64,000 bases of DNA, taken from Acanthochlamys bracteata. Taxonomy: Eukaryota; Streptophyta; Magnoliopsida; Pandanales; Velloziaceae. Every line of letters starts with the position of its first letter. Positions within the stretch are counted from its first letter, which is position 1. Below, piece after piece: positions 34,869 to 46,730 of this stretch. The stretch is taken from positions 1,178,001 to 1,242,000 of the forward strand of contig CM034138.1 of the NCBI GenBank assembly GCA_019914995.1. The letters are read 5' to 3'. A model generated the notes under the pieces. The model saw only the letters and a program-made list of their open reading frames with translations, did no database searches and was not told the origin of the DNA. The translations under genes and the position numbers were made by a program.

Positions 34869-35200
34869 TCAGTAAGTGCAGCCATTGCGGAGATGCTCTC
34901 GCAAGCCGATCCAGGCGGCTGCAGTAATGACCGGGTAGCGTAGCGCACCGCGGAGAATATCTCGTAGCGCAGGACATAAGTGGGCGCGCGGTGCAGGCGC
35001 CGCTACAATGCAGGCACGCGCGGGGCTTCGCACTCCCGCACGTCGTGCATCGTGCGTGCGGTGTAAGACGTACACGCTTGAGCAGGCACGTGAGACGTAC
35101 ACGTGGAGTGGCGCTGGTCGTGCGAACAGAGACGCGTCAGAGTGCGGCTGCATTGGCAGAGCAGGCGAGTGACCCGAGTAGGTTGCATGGACTCATCCAT
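34869..35200. other. GC-rich island in AT-rich DNA
   Basis: About 330 bases rich in CpG and GCGC words, sharply unlike both flanks. GACGTACACG occurs twice about 28 bases apart, together with several GCGTGCG and GCACG words. Frames are open on both strands over 70-95 codons, which is expected at this composition, and none resembles a known protein. A 9-base stem hairpin (ATTAGCATT / AATGCTAAT, 35202-35227) lies at the right edge. Nature unknown. Confidence 0.4.
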
Positions 35201-35395
35201 GATTAGCATTATGTTATAAATGCTAATTGTATTTTGGGGGTGTTAGATAGTTGCAACACACAGCAGTAAGCCACAGATTTTGTAGTTAGGCAAAGAATTA
35301 TATTTGTAATAGCTATCAGGCAACAAGCAAGGAAATATGTTTATAGTAGTGTTGCAGATAATAGTGTGTTGTGTGTATAGTAAAAAGTTTTCACA

Positions 35396-35616
35396 TAAGT
35401 TATTTATAATTTTTTATATTTGATTATGTTATATTTATCGCAAAAGTTTATTTTTTTAAAATAAAATTTATTTTTATTGAATATAATAAAAATAATTAGT
35501 AATAAAATTTTAAAGCTGTATATTTAAATTTTTAAATAAAATTTTTGTAAATATTATAAAATTTAATTAAATATTAAATTTTAACATAAAAAAATGAAAA
35601 ACAAAACCAAACATAC
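35396..35616. repeat. AT-rich MITE-family copy, reverse orientation
   Basis: Core of the family, ending AAAACCAAACATACTG. Left end near TTTTCACATAAGTTATTTA. Boundaries approximate. Confidence 0.4.
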
Positions 35617-37133
35617 TGTGGTCATTAACTAACTGAACAGTGGATTGGACTCGGTCAATTTAAAAGTATTGGATATCGTGTGAGACATGGAATGGGCATA
35701 GATAGAACCACTAATAACTAATAGAGAGTTGCACAATGATCAGGCAGGCATTAGACTAAAGTAATGGGGAAGGAGAACGGTGCAACCTTTGCTTGATTCG
35801 TAATTTTTAGGCATGAGAGTTTGGGGATTAATTAGTAGTTAGAATATTTTCCGGATGGCCATTTTCTGTTTACCCACTTAGAAAACGACACATCAGCTTT
35901 TATTTAATAAGCGGGCAGTATTGTGTTCTTATCGGCTTCGCCTTGGTCTCTCGTGCAAATCCTTATTTTGCTCACCTCCGTCTTGTGCCCGGTTCTCTTC
36001 TGCACTTTTCAGGCTAGAGTTTTCAATTTCAGAAGAAGACTCTCTGTGCTCTTCTCAAACGCATATTTTAGTACTACCGAAATTACCTTTCTTTTTTCAA
36101 AACTTTATTTTCTTCTCTAAACTTTATTTTTATTTTTATACTTGACTTTACTTTTATTAAAATAATTATTTTAAATTTTATTTTATTGTATTTTAATTAT
36201 TATTTCGAATTATATATTTCACGAAAACTGTACGCCTACAAAACACACTTTGCGTAAAAATTCTCATACAATTAAAAGTAATATTTGAAAATATTTATTA
36301 AAAAAAGTTTTTTGAATCGAAAGATAATTTTAAAAATTTCAAAATATAAGCTCTATTTTAACTAAATAATAATAATAAATAAATAATATAAATTTTATGA
36401 TATAAATTGTTTTTGTATTTTTTAAATTAAAAAAATAATAATTATTAATAAATATGAAATAAAAATTGAAATGAAAAGTGAAAACTAAGTACTTAAAATA
36501 TATACTAAAACACAGTCTAATCAAAGATTGAGGGAGAAGCTATCCGGATTAATGATGGAACACCAAATAAATCACTACTTCAACTGAAAGCATCCCGTCG
36601 CTTTCTTTGCTAAAGTCGGCATATTTTCTCCATTCAATAACACCCTCAACTCCTAACCAAAACCATATTACTACTCTAACATTACACCCTTCCAGAATTA
36701 AAAAACTCCAACATGGAAGTAGAAGCTACCCATGTAGCTGCCATGAATCCAGCCATTACATAACCCTAATAGGAGATTCTTCACACAACTGTTCATAATC
36801 CCCTGTTCTTTTTGTTCACAATGATAGAATCCAAGTTTCTTTAAGAAATCAAACAACTAACGCCAAGTAGCTAGAAGAGCACTCATGCCAATGGTAGTTG
36901 CATGCTATAAATGTAGTTTGACGACGACGTAGAACTCCGAACGAATGCCATCGCCCCTCTCTGCCATCACCACGCAGCAGTTAGCATTGAATTGAAGGAG
37001 ACACCGAGCAGAATACAGTTGAGTTATCATTAACTTCCGTCTGAAATATAGGTGGGAGCTGCAGTCCCACGCTTTTTAAGCTCTCCTTGTTTTCTTATAA
37101 ATCACGAAATTTCCTAATACCCACCTTGATTCT
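35617..37133. other. Spacer upstream of the BURP gene
   Basis: Nothing coding is recognised. An AT-rich segment around 36280-36500 has MITE-like composition without clear ends. The last few hundred bases are the presumed BURP promoter. Confidence 0.4.
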
Positions 37134-37143
37134 TATATAAATA
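37134..37143 (+). promoter_or_regulatory. TATA box of the BURP gene
   Basis: TATATAAATA lies 69-78 bases before the start codon, a normal distance for a short leader. It is the best TATA motif next to any gene start in the window. Confidence 0.6.
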
Positions 37144-37211
37144 GGTTCCCACTACTCCTTCCATTCCGCTACACAACTCCAACTGCGTGGGTGCAGCTGA
37201 GTGCTTTTCCG

Positions 37212-38915
37212 ATGATGTCTCTAATGGATCGGTTCTTACATCTCGTCTCCATCCTGCTGGTGAGTAGTACAACTTCTGAACATATATTGGATCTCTCTGT
37301 TGTCTCTGTTTACCACTGAAATTTGTAACAGCTGCTGGTGAACATCAGTCATGCTTCCCTTCAGTCTCAACTGTACTGGCACTCTGTTTTTCCCAAAACT
37401 CCTATGCCAAGTGCTATTCATGATCTTATTTATCCAGGTCGTCCATCTGCTGAAAATACTGTTTCGCTTCGTTTCTTGCACAGTACATGCTGAACGGCTT
37501 CTGTTTGTGTTGTAGATACGTTTGCCAACCAGAAGTCCGGCACGGTGGTGACCGTTGGCAAAGGCGGCATCAATGTGAATACTCCCAAGGGAACCACCGT
37601 CAGCGTGAGTCCGCATGGAGTTGGTGTGAAGACAGGTGGCAACACCCACGTTGGCTTAGGCAAGGGCAGCGTGAGCGTGAACACTCCGAAAGGAACCGCT
37701 GTGGGCGTAGGACCTCATGGGATTGGCGGCAACACCCACGTTGGCGTCAGCAAAAGTGGCGTGAGCGTTAACTCCGGAAACGGGAAACCGGCTAACACGA
37801 ATGTGAACGTGGGTAGTGGAGGCGTAAATGTTGATGTTGGTGGCCGCAATGGCAACACCCATGTCGGCGTTGCAAAGGGTGGAGTGAATATTCAGACCGG
37901 AAACGGGAAGCCCGGAAGCACGAACACTCACGTTGGTCACGGAGACATAGGCGTTGATGTTGATGGCCATAATGGCAATACTCATGTCGGCGTTGGAAAG
38001 AGTGGTGTGAACGTTAACACCGGAAACGGGAAAAAGCCCGGCAGCACGAACGTGAACGTGGGGCACGGTAGCGTTGGCGTCAACGTTCGTGGTCGTAAAG
38101 GTGGAAACACTCACGTCAGTGTTGGCCCTCGTGGTGTCGGTGTGGTTACTGGGCACCCAGCTGGGAAGCCGCCGGTAGTCGTCGTCGTTCCACATTCGCC
38201 TTTCCTCTACAAGTACGCTGAAACAGAGACACAGGTCCACGACGATCCCAGGATCACACTGTTCTTCCTGGAGAAAGACTTGCATCCTGGTGCCAAAATG
38301 AATCTGCAGTTCACTAAAACAACCAGTGGCACCACCTTCCTTCCTCGTAAATTTGCCGATTCTATTCCCTTCTCCAGCAGCAAGCTCCCGGAGGTCTTCT
38401 CTAAGTTCTCCATTTCGCCTAATTCTGTCGAAGCACAAAGAATGAAACACACCGTTGCAGAGTGTGAAGAACCGGCAGCAACAGGGGAGAACAAACTCTG
38501 CGCGACATCTCTCGAGTCAATGGTCGAGTTCAGCACCACCAGCTTGGCCACCATGAATGTCAAAGCAGTATCTACTGAGGTGAAGAAGCAGAGTACTGCC
38601 TTAAAGCAGGAGTACACTGTAGCTACTACCGGCATTCACAGATTGCCTGGATCAAAGCTTGTTGCTTGCCATGCCGAGCCGTATGCATACGCAGTCTTCT
38701 ACTGCCACACTACAGGGAAAACTAAAGCATACACTGTGACACTGGACGGGAAGATGGACGGTGTTCGAGTGGAGGCAGTAGCAGTTTGCCATACGGACAC
38801 GGCAGCGTGGAATCCTAAACATATCGCTTTCAAGATGCTCAAGGTGAAGCCAGGGACAGTGCCCGTTTGCCACTTTTTGCCTCAGGATCATGTTGTTTGG
38901 ACTCCCAGTGCTTAA
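37212..38915 (+). CDS. BURP-domain protein (RD22/USP-like) with glycine-rich NTHVGV repeats
   Basis: Three exons (37212-37259, 37332-37437, 37516-38915) encode 517 residues. The N-terminus MMSLMDRFLHLVSILLLL is a signal peptide, followed by the family segment LYWHSVFPKTPMPSAIHDLI. Residues about 60-265 are repeats of GNTHVGVGKSGVNVNTGNGK, with three units of about 42 residues plus shorter ones. The BURP domain (about 300-517) begins LFFLEKDLHPG and has CH-X10-CH-X26-CH-X25-CH with a final Trp, exactly the family pattern. BURP proteins are secreted to the cell wall or apoplast and many respond to drought, salt or ABA. The precise subfamily (RD22, USP or PG1-beta) is not certain because the repeat type is unusual. 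The first ATG follows the TATA box by 78 bases. Confidence 0.92.
37726..38160 (+). repeat. Internal tandem coding repeats of the BURP protein
   Basis: Units of roughly 123-129 bases begin with GGCAACACCCACGTTGG-like sequence near 37728, 37851, 37974 and (variant) 38104. Each encodes GNTHVGV plus a Gly/Val/Asn stretch. Such repeats expand and contract by slippage or unequal exchange. Confidence 0.75.
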
Positions 38916-40507
38916 ACAAACTACTATAGTACTTTGCTAGCTTTTATGGGTGAATTGAAGCTTGTAGTGTCGCATACCTCAATATAAAATAGCTTGAGAA
39001 TTATTAGCTAGCCTAGCTAGTGTATTTGGAAATGTACCAGTTGTATGCTTACATGTATCAGTGTTTATATATACTATATACGTGCTTGGGAATACTTTTC
39101 TGCAGTTTTCTTGATGAAACCCCTTCATGTTCACTTCATGGAATGAGCTGATGTTCTAATTAACCAACCAAAGTTCTTTTCTGAGATAAACTATCACTGC
39201 CAGTTATTTGTATCTTTGATCTCTTCATCAGAGATGGGAGGTTACTAGCAAATTCAGCCGTTGAGTGCTTGGTCTTGATCAAAGTTGCCAAATGCAATTG
39301 TAGCAAAATTTTTTGCGTATTGAGGTTTTGGCCTACTAACCCAAAAGAAGAAGATAAATCCATTAAAACGATGGAGAAAAAACAAAGAAAGAGATGGGTT
39401 TACAGTTAAGGGGATGGTAGCAGCGGAGAGAAACGGCAAATGCGCTGCAGAGCTGAGGCGAAGAAAGTGACGAGACTAAAATCACCTAAAAGAGTCTACA
39501 AATATACGTACAAACTGAAGCTAATTAATTGAAACTAATTTCACAAAATATATAATAAAACGAAAATTATTTATCAACTATAAATAAAATAAAAGTCTAA
39601 ATCGAAATAAACAGACGAAATTTTGCGAAGCAGCAGAAGTGATAATAACTCAAATTTTAAAATCTATCTCTAGTGTTTTTTATCTGAATCTTACAGAAAG
39701 TATAATTTTATTATAACTACTATAAAAATTTCGTAGATATTATATGGGCTATTTCATAGCTCGGATGTCTCATTATGACTCTAATTTTCATCTAATTTAA
39801 TCACTTATCCTCAAATTTATTTTAACTTTAATTTAGCTTAACATTAAAATAGAGATGCATTATATAATCTTATTATTTTGGTTCATAAAATACTAATTAA
39901 AATTATTAATTTTAAGATCTCATATTATTTTTTTTATTTTCGCAAATATAATAATTAAATAATTTAGATATTTAACTCAATATTTAATTGCAATTAATAT
40001 AAAAATTAATAATTTACAAATTATGCAACAATCATTTGTTCGCAACATATATCAAGAATCCAATAAAATTAAACTAGGATTTCAACCAAATTTTCAATTT
40101 AGAGTTTCAGTTATTCATGCAATCAAGAACAACAAAATTAATTTAAATAAACATCAGAAAAGAGAAATCAAGTCTGGAAAATAACAATACTTGCAGCCCT
40201 CTCCCTACTGTGGTTTTGTTCGCACTCTGCTAGTTAAAATTTCGACTCAGTGACGTCTCGGATCTGACCCGCGGTGGAGCTCGATTCCTCCTATGGCTAC
40301 AATCCGCCCTTCTTATAATAATCATAAAATTCTCCACAGTTGGAAAGAATTCCACCACAAAAGAAATAAAAAGAGAGCAGCATAGATTCAAATTTCTCGC
40401 ACTCAAATATATCGGAAAAAGAATAATTCAGAAAGGTTTGGTTAAATCGTCTAGTGTAAAGATGCTGTTAAATGGAGAAGATCAAGTGTGCGAGATTCAT
40501 GAGTTAG
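38916..40507. other. Spacer downstream of BURP; no gene recognised
   Basis: The first 200 bases are probable 3' untranslated region. The remainder has only short frames. Confidence 0.4.
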
Positions 40508-40741
40508 AGCGCGTCTGAGAGTACATTTTAAACACTATTTTTTAATTTTTTTAATATATATTTATAAATATTTAAAAAATTTATTTAAAATTTTAAATAA
40601 TGTAGAAAAATTTTATATAATAAAATTTTTTTATTATATATTTTTTTTTGAAAATAAAAAAATAAAATTTATTTTTAAAAAAATATAAAACTATTTTCTA
40701 TTTTAAAAAAATTTATTTTATAAATAATTTCAAACGCACCT
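40508..40741. repeat. Tourist-like AT-rich element
   Basis: Left end AGCGCGTCTGAGAGTAC, right end AATAATTTCAAACGCACCT. The core is nearly the same as the copies at 14820 and 46985. Target duplication ambiguous. Confidence 0.6.
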
Positions 40742-42614
40742 AAAAATCAAGTTGAACCGGAAGAATATCGGCTGGAGAGACCTAGCACAGAGAAGTTTGT
40801 TGTAGCTAATTCATCTCAAGGCTTGCTCCTGCAATCGTGATAGCAATTCTTTCTGGATGTGCTTCAATCGTCCAGAATTTTAATTTTTTTTATTAAAATC
40901 AAAATTATAAAAAATTTATATATTTTAATTGCATAAAAAATTAGAAATTTTAATTATATATATATAATTTTAATTTCAATTTATTATTTATACATTTTCT
41001 AATACGATTTTATTTTTTAATTTTTAACTTATTTTTAAAAATAATTAAAATATAAAAATTGACGTTATTTTTAACTTTCTTTTCAAAACATTTATATTTT
41101 TCACTTACATCAAATCAGTTACGGGCTATTATCATGTATATAATTGCTAAAAGAAGATATCAGGTATAATCATGCCAAATATTATCACTACTACTTGTAA
41201 TGGGCTATTAAATTGGTTTCTTCTGGGTTAATCCTAGACTATCATGCTTCGATCTTCCATTTCCTTTCCCGTCTCGGGCACCGCCGGAATTAAGGGAGCT
41301 TCGTTTCGCTTCGCCGCTTCTCGTTAGGGTTTTGTACACAAGGCGTGCTTCTCTCTATTTGGATTTGATTAATGTTTCATGTTTCTATCGTTTTTCTCTA
41401 ACAATCGGCTTCGATTGTGCTGTGTGTCAATTGGTTAATTCATGTGTAGATCACTGTGTATTGAGTTATCCGTTCACCTAATTGCTTTGTTTGTTTGTTC
41501 GTTGATTCATTATTTCTTTGATTACTTGATTGAACTTTTGGCATCGGAGTAGCTTATCGTGTAGTAAGTATTATGATTAGGTCGGTGGATTGAAAAAAAT
41601 GTGTAGAAGGAGAACACGTGATAAGGCTGACGAAGCTAACAACTCTGTAGAATTTTGTCTATTATTGTGAAAACGTTTCCTGATTTACCCAATGCTATGC
41701 ATATGAGTTAAGGACGGTTTTGTATTCTTAGCAAATTGGTAGAGGGAATTTGGATGCAAAAGTTAAACAGAATATGCTGATAGAAAGTGAGTAGTGTCAG
41801 AGGCTTCATCCAGTGTCTTGTATTCAATGTGATATATAGCCAATATAATAAGAATCAGAAGTGAGTGGTCTGACTCTTTTTTTAAAGAATAGCTGTTCAT
41901 CACGACATTAATAAAACTAATGAATTGTAGGGTCAATTTCTAGCTTAATGGCGGCTGTGTTTACATCAAGTTTGGGGACTTGAAGGCTATACATGAAATT
42001 GAAGGTGTTTTCATCGGGGTCAATTTGTAGCGAAGGTGATAGGAAGAAAGGAGACACGATATTGGTCTAAGTTTCTCTGTCTGGTGGATAGGGGTGGTAT
42101 AAAGTAAGAGAAGTACAGGAGTACCAGTGAGGAATAGAAGAGGTGCAGGTGCATAGGTGGGGATAAATCGTTAAGACATTTTTTTACATGCAAAAATTGT
42201 AAAACATACTGAAGGTATTTATTATGGATATAGGGTTTTCAGTAGTTTAGCTGACTTTTCGACGTTGTTCCTATAATTTGAAATTAAAAATTGCCATGTT
42301 AAAGAACCTGAGAAATGTAGACCGATGGCATTTTGCTCTGATAGCTCTCTTTTCATGTTTCTGTGTAGATTTAAAAAATAATTATAATCTTCCTTTGCTC
42401 CTTTTCATTACCGTTATTTTTCTTGATTTTCTTTGTTTGTTATTTAATAATGTCACGGACCTTATCCATTGAAAGGATCTAGATAATTTAGCTTATCACT
42501 GAATAGCATATGACAAATTTTTAATAGAATTTCTCCTTGTATTAGGTTTTGTTATGTCTTTGCGGATTTTATTATTGCTGATTGAAATAATGTGGTTATG
42601 CAGTTTTCTTTCAT
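40742..42614. other. Spacer, promoter and leader of the TAF15-like gene
   Basis: A telo-box-type TTAGGGTTTT at 41324-41333 follows a CT/GC-mixed stretch and probably marks the transcribed 5' leader. The following 1.2 kb up to the ATG would then be a leader intron. No other gene is visible. Confidence 0.4.
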
Positions 42615-45233
42615 ATGGCTAACTATTTGGGCAGAGGAGGCCTTCCAAATGGCTCTGTCTATGTTTGTGGACTGCCTCCTGGGACTGATGAGAATGTGTT
42701 GGCTGATTTTTTTGGCACCATTGGGCTACTAAAGGTATGGGTTGCACCAGGTATTGTTTCGAAACCATCAGTTTCCTCTATGCCATAATTAGTGCCTATT
42801 TAGTTGCTTAAGTTTCTTCTAGTTCATCATTTGTTCTAATTGTGAACTGGCAGAAGGAAAAGAGGACTGGTCAACCAAAGATTTGGTTGTATAGAGATAA
42901 AGTTACTGATGAACCAAAAGGTGATGCAACAATTACTTATGAGGATCCACATGCTGCAGCTGCTGCGGTGGATTGGTTCCACAACAAAGATTTTCATGGC
43001 AGTACTATAGAAGTGCATATTGCAGAGTTAAAATATAAGGACTCAAGCAATCAGCCTTATGGCCAACAATTTCCAGATCCTAGTGCAGCAGGTTAGATGG
43101 GTGAACCTAATGAGAATGATGGCGGAGGAAGGGGTAGCGAGCGAGGTGATGGGTCTGTCAAAGCATGGCAGCAGGATGGAGACTGGTTATGTCCAAATAC
43201 AAGGTCTGTGATGTGATATTGGTGAGGATCCCTCTCTTGCTTTGGAAACTGAATGCGTCAATGCATTTTATGTTGGCAAATATGATTGTGTCCTTGTATA
43301 TTCTTATTCTTGCAGTTGTTCCAATGTCAATTTTGCATTTCGTGGTGTCTGTAACCGCTGTAGTACAGCACGACCTGCTGGTGCCGGTGGAACTGGTGTT
43401 GGGGGTGGTGGTAGAGGAAAGGGTCGTGGAAGCATTGACACAGGTGGACGTGGCCAACCTGTTGGTGGCCCGACTGGACTTTTTGGACCAAATGATTGGC
43501 CTTGTCCAATGTAAGTTCTTTCCAAATAAATATGTATACTGGTCATCTCTTGAAATTTGTTCCCAAGAAAACTGATTCTTACTGTATAAACTATGGTAAT
43601 AAAGGATGATTATATATTTTGAATAAAGAATTATCTTTTAATAGTCTTGTTGTTTTCTATATGCATGTGTAATTGGGTATATATATCATAATGAAAATTT
43701 CAAAACATTTCTTTTTCATCTTTAGCTTCCTTTGGGAGATATTCAATTTGGTGAGCTAAATGCAAGGTTTTATTATATAACTTCAGAACCAAAGTTTTCG
43801 ATTTTCTTAGTTCTCACCTTTTTATTTCTTCTTCATATTCACGTTGGAGCCAAATGCACACTTAGAATTTGGCTTTGTTAGATTTCTTTACAGGTAATTT
43901 TTAATTTCACAAGGAATTGATGCCATCTAAATAATTAACTAACTGTGTATTTTAATTATGGAAGCTTCTATCGATGACAGATTGTTCTATTTCTTATTTT
44001 CTGTTGGTAGATAACCTTGCTTTAACTTGGAACTATTTGTTTAGGTGTGGCAATATCAATTGGGCTAAGCGCAACAAGTGCAATGTTTGCAACACCAACA
44101 AGCCTGGACACAATGAGGGTGGTGTAAGGTGAGTAGTTTTCACAATGCCTGTTTCATTTAAGTTCATTTCTAGTGTTTAAGTAGTAGTCAGTTATAATTT
44201 GCTATATAGCTGTATATTTCTGTTTTCTGTTTCATGTTTATCACCTGCTTGTTGATAGAGAAAAAATTGTATTACAACATAGCTTAATATGTAATTAAAG
44301 TTTCAACAATTCTGCAGAATTTAGCACTCTGTGATTGTATTTTTCAGTGAACATGCCACTATGTTCAATTCACTTGTATTTCATTGTCCTAAGAGTTGTT
44401 CTTTTTTCTTGTGACAAGGTCCCTTTGCTCAACACTTGGCATGCTTTGTGTTAACCTTTAACAAAATTTTCTTTTCTAGAGGGGGTCGTGCTGGAGGTTA
44501 CAAAGAACTTGATGAGGAGGAAATAGAGGAGACTAAAAGAAGGCGGAGGGAAGCTGAGGAGGTTTGTAGCATCAACTGTTCTCAGACGTTGGTAATGGTT
44601 CTCTTTTACATTTGGGTGTGTTTTCTCAAATTTCAGGATGATGGGGAGATGTATGATGAGTTTGGCAATCTTAAAAAGAAGTTTCGTGCAAAAGCACAGC
44701 AAGGTGATGCTAATCAATCCCTCCCTGGTTCAGGACGTGCTGGGTGGGAAGTAGAAGAAATAGGTATATTCAAATTATCTGTGAACAAGCGAAGCATTAT
44801 TTTGTATGCTCATTAATTTGTCTTGTCAACTTTTGGTCTGATTGGGTTCTGTTTTCTGGTGGTTTCACTATTTAGCTTCAATGCTAGTCCCATCTACCAA
44901 GTTTGCTGCCGTCCCTAAGAATCTCACATTGCATTTGTTTAAGCATGTTGCTGGAAGGTGGAGATTCTTTGAAGCACATTACAACCTCCTAATTTCTTCC
45001 TTTTGTTTACAGGTGTAAAGGACAGTAGTGGGAGAGATAGGGGAGCTCGAGGTAGAGATAGTGATATGAAGAACAGCAGGCACAGAGGAAGAGATGGGCG
45101 TGATAGGGGAAGGCACCGCAGCAGAGAAAGGGAAAGGGATCGAGTCTGAGAAAGAGGCCATGAGAGAGATAGAGACCAAGACTATGACTATGAAAAAGGT
45201 AGGGAGTACGGAAGAGAGAGTCATCGCCACTGA
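42615..45233 (+). pseudogene. TAF15: TAF15-like RNA-binding protein gene with two in-frame stops
   Basis: Exons 42615-42734, 42854-43203, 43316-43510, 44045-44128, 44480-44561, 44637-44763 and 45013-45233 keep one reading frame and match plant TAF15/TAF15b (FUS/EWS/TAF15 family). They hold an RRM (VYVCGLPPGTDENVLADFFG), two RanBP2-type zinc fingers (WLCPNTSCSNVNFAFRGVCNRC and WPCPMCGNINWAKRNKCNVC, Cys4 each), then the KELDEEEIEETKRRRREAEE block and an Arg-rich tail. However, TAG at 43094-43096 interrupts exon 2 after 120 codons, between the RRM and the first finger. TGA at 45147-45149 interrupts the Arg-rich tail. Splicing from the GT just before the TAG to the next exon would break the frame. 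As written it can make only an RRM fragment. It is either a young pseudogene or a truncated paralogue. An assembly error is possible. Confidence 0.8.
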
Positions 45234-45745
45234 GACTGGTAGCAGCCACCCATAATTAAGTTTTTTATTTCCGTGAAATTTTTGGTTTCTGGAGTCCTGG
45301 TGGTTTGTTGGATCCATCTACTTGTTCGCATGTTCTATTGTACTGGATTAAACATATATCAGCAATGGCATTTTATTTCAAACTTCTGTGAACTTGTTAA
45401 TTTAATTTCATGATCCTTTATTTACCCAGTATAGAAACTTGAATTGAATTTGCTCAAGTATTTAGTGAGAAGTTGTTCCGACAGATATTTCAGGGCATTT
45501 TGTTTTTTTCTTCAGTTCTTTTCTTCGAAGTTGTTGTTCAGAACGTGTTGCTAAAAGACAGTTCAGATTGCTGGCATTCTATGTTATGTATTTTTTATCA
45601 GCACCACAACATGTGCTACAAATTCATTCATCTTCCCATATCTCTCTCTTTTTTAGCTTCTCTCTGCCCGACATTTTTCTTATAGAAGAGATGAGTGTGA
45701 TGGTGAAGATCTAAGGCCCGTTATCGGCCGAGATCGCCTTATCGT
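45234..45745. other. 3' flank of the TAF15-like gene
   Basis: Probable 3' untranslated sequence. No gene seen. Confidence 0.4.
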
Positions 45746-46730
45746 TCGAATACTGTAGGCTGAAACGGGCCAGAACAACGATGCCTTCATCTCCACCGTT
45801 TCTCGCATGGCCGAGACGAGCTCTACTTTCTGTGACATTACCTGGCGGCCGCAAGGCGAATACGCGAATACCCAAGAGTTAACCCTCTCACTCGCCAGCC
45901 GTATGCGGACTGACTCCGGCGTCGACACTATGATGTATCTAACTAACTTACGCCAGGATGTCCCAGGACGCCATCGACCAAGCCCTCAACTCCGCACGCT
46001 CTCTTGGCGTTTGCAATGTCCTCGCTCTCCGCGCAGATCTTCCCAAGGGCGCCATGTCACTTGCTGATCCGGTGCTAGTCTCTCCTGTGCCCTCTATCTG
46101 GTCAAACACAACCGTGCTACCAATGGGGATTATTTCGGCATTGGAGCTGCGACTATCCAGGTTTATTCAATTTCAAAACAATTATCTGTAACGTTTGCTT
46201 ATGAATCGGAATTCATTGAATTCGGTGCAGAGGCAGACCCATGCAAGTTATCGGAGGGAAGCGAGACGGCGACAGAGGAAGGATACGAGAGCGATCTCGA
46301 ATACCTTAAAGCAAGGTCGACGCTGGCGCTAGCTGGCTCATCATCACGCAGCTGTTCTTCGACACGGAGCTGTTCCTCAAATTCGTGAAGGACTGCATCG
46401 TGTGGAGATTACTTGCACTGTCGTTCCCGGCGCGCTAACATCACCACTTTCCGTAACTACAATCCACGACAACAACTTGCAAGACGAAGGTTCCAGCAGT
46501 TGTTCGACAAGCGGTGGATGAGAGCAAAGACGATGAATGCAGGCTTAAATTCTGCTTACGGCGTTGAGCTGGCGACGGAGATGCGTAGAGCTATGCTCGA
46601 TGCAGGATTTCGAACCTGCATTTCTACACCATGAGCCATGAATCATCGACTGCACAGCTGCTGAAGAATCTCTGCCTTGTTGGTGGACCGAAGGTTCCGA
46701 TACAGGTAGAAGTTCCGTAGAACGGAAAGC
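45746..46730 (+). pseudogene. Shattered methylenetetrahydrofolate reductase (MTHFR)-like relic
   Basis: Pieces in different + frames follow the order of the MTHFR catalytic barrel: STFCDITW then LTLSLASRM and VDTMMYLT (45780-45945); IDQALNSARSLG and NVLALR (about 45966-46035); LVKHNRATNGDYFGIG (about 46098-46150); [31 protein letters not shown] and FLKFVKDC (46270-46395); VELATEMRRAMLDAGF (about 46562-46610); LHFYTMSHES (about 46616-46645). Frames change at least four times. A 70-base GT-AG intron may lie at 46161-46230. The usual WGAGGST after DITW is lost (WRPQGEY). The stretch is GC-rich and differs from normal plant MTHFR at many conserved sites. No promoter is visible. It is non-functional. 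Confidence 0.75.

Noticed and set aside
34991-35206. Open frames on both strands in the GC-rich island
   Set aside because: High GC removes stop codons by chance. The translations are Arg/His/Ala-rich with no family resemblance.
43092-43315. Intron starting at the GT just before the TAG of the TAF15-like gene, which would skip the stop
   Set aside because: Joining it to the next acceptor at 43316 breaks the reading frame and removes the well-conserved KAWQQDGDWLCP part.
46585-46625. TTCGAACCTGC resembling a tRNA T-arm
   Set aside because: No acceptor or anticodon arms fit around it, and the sequence is explained by the MTHFR-like relic.
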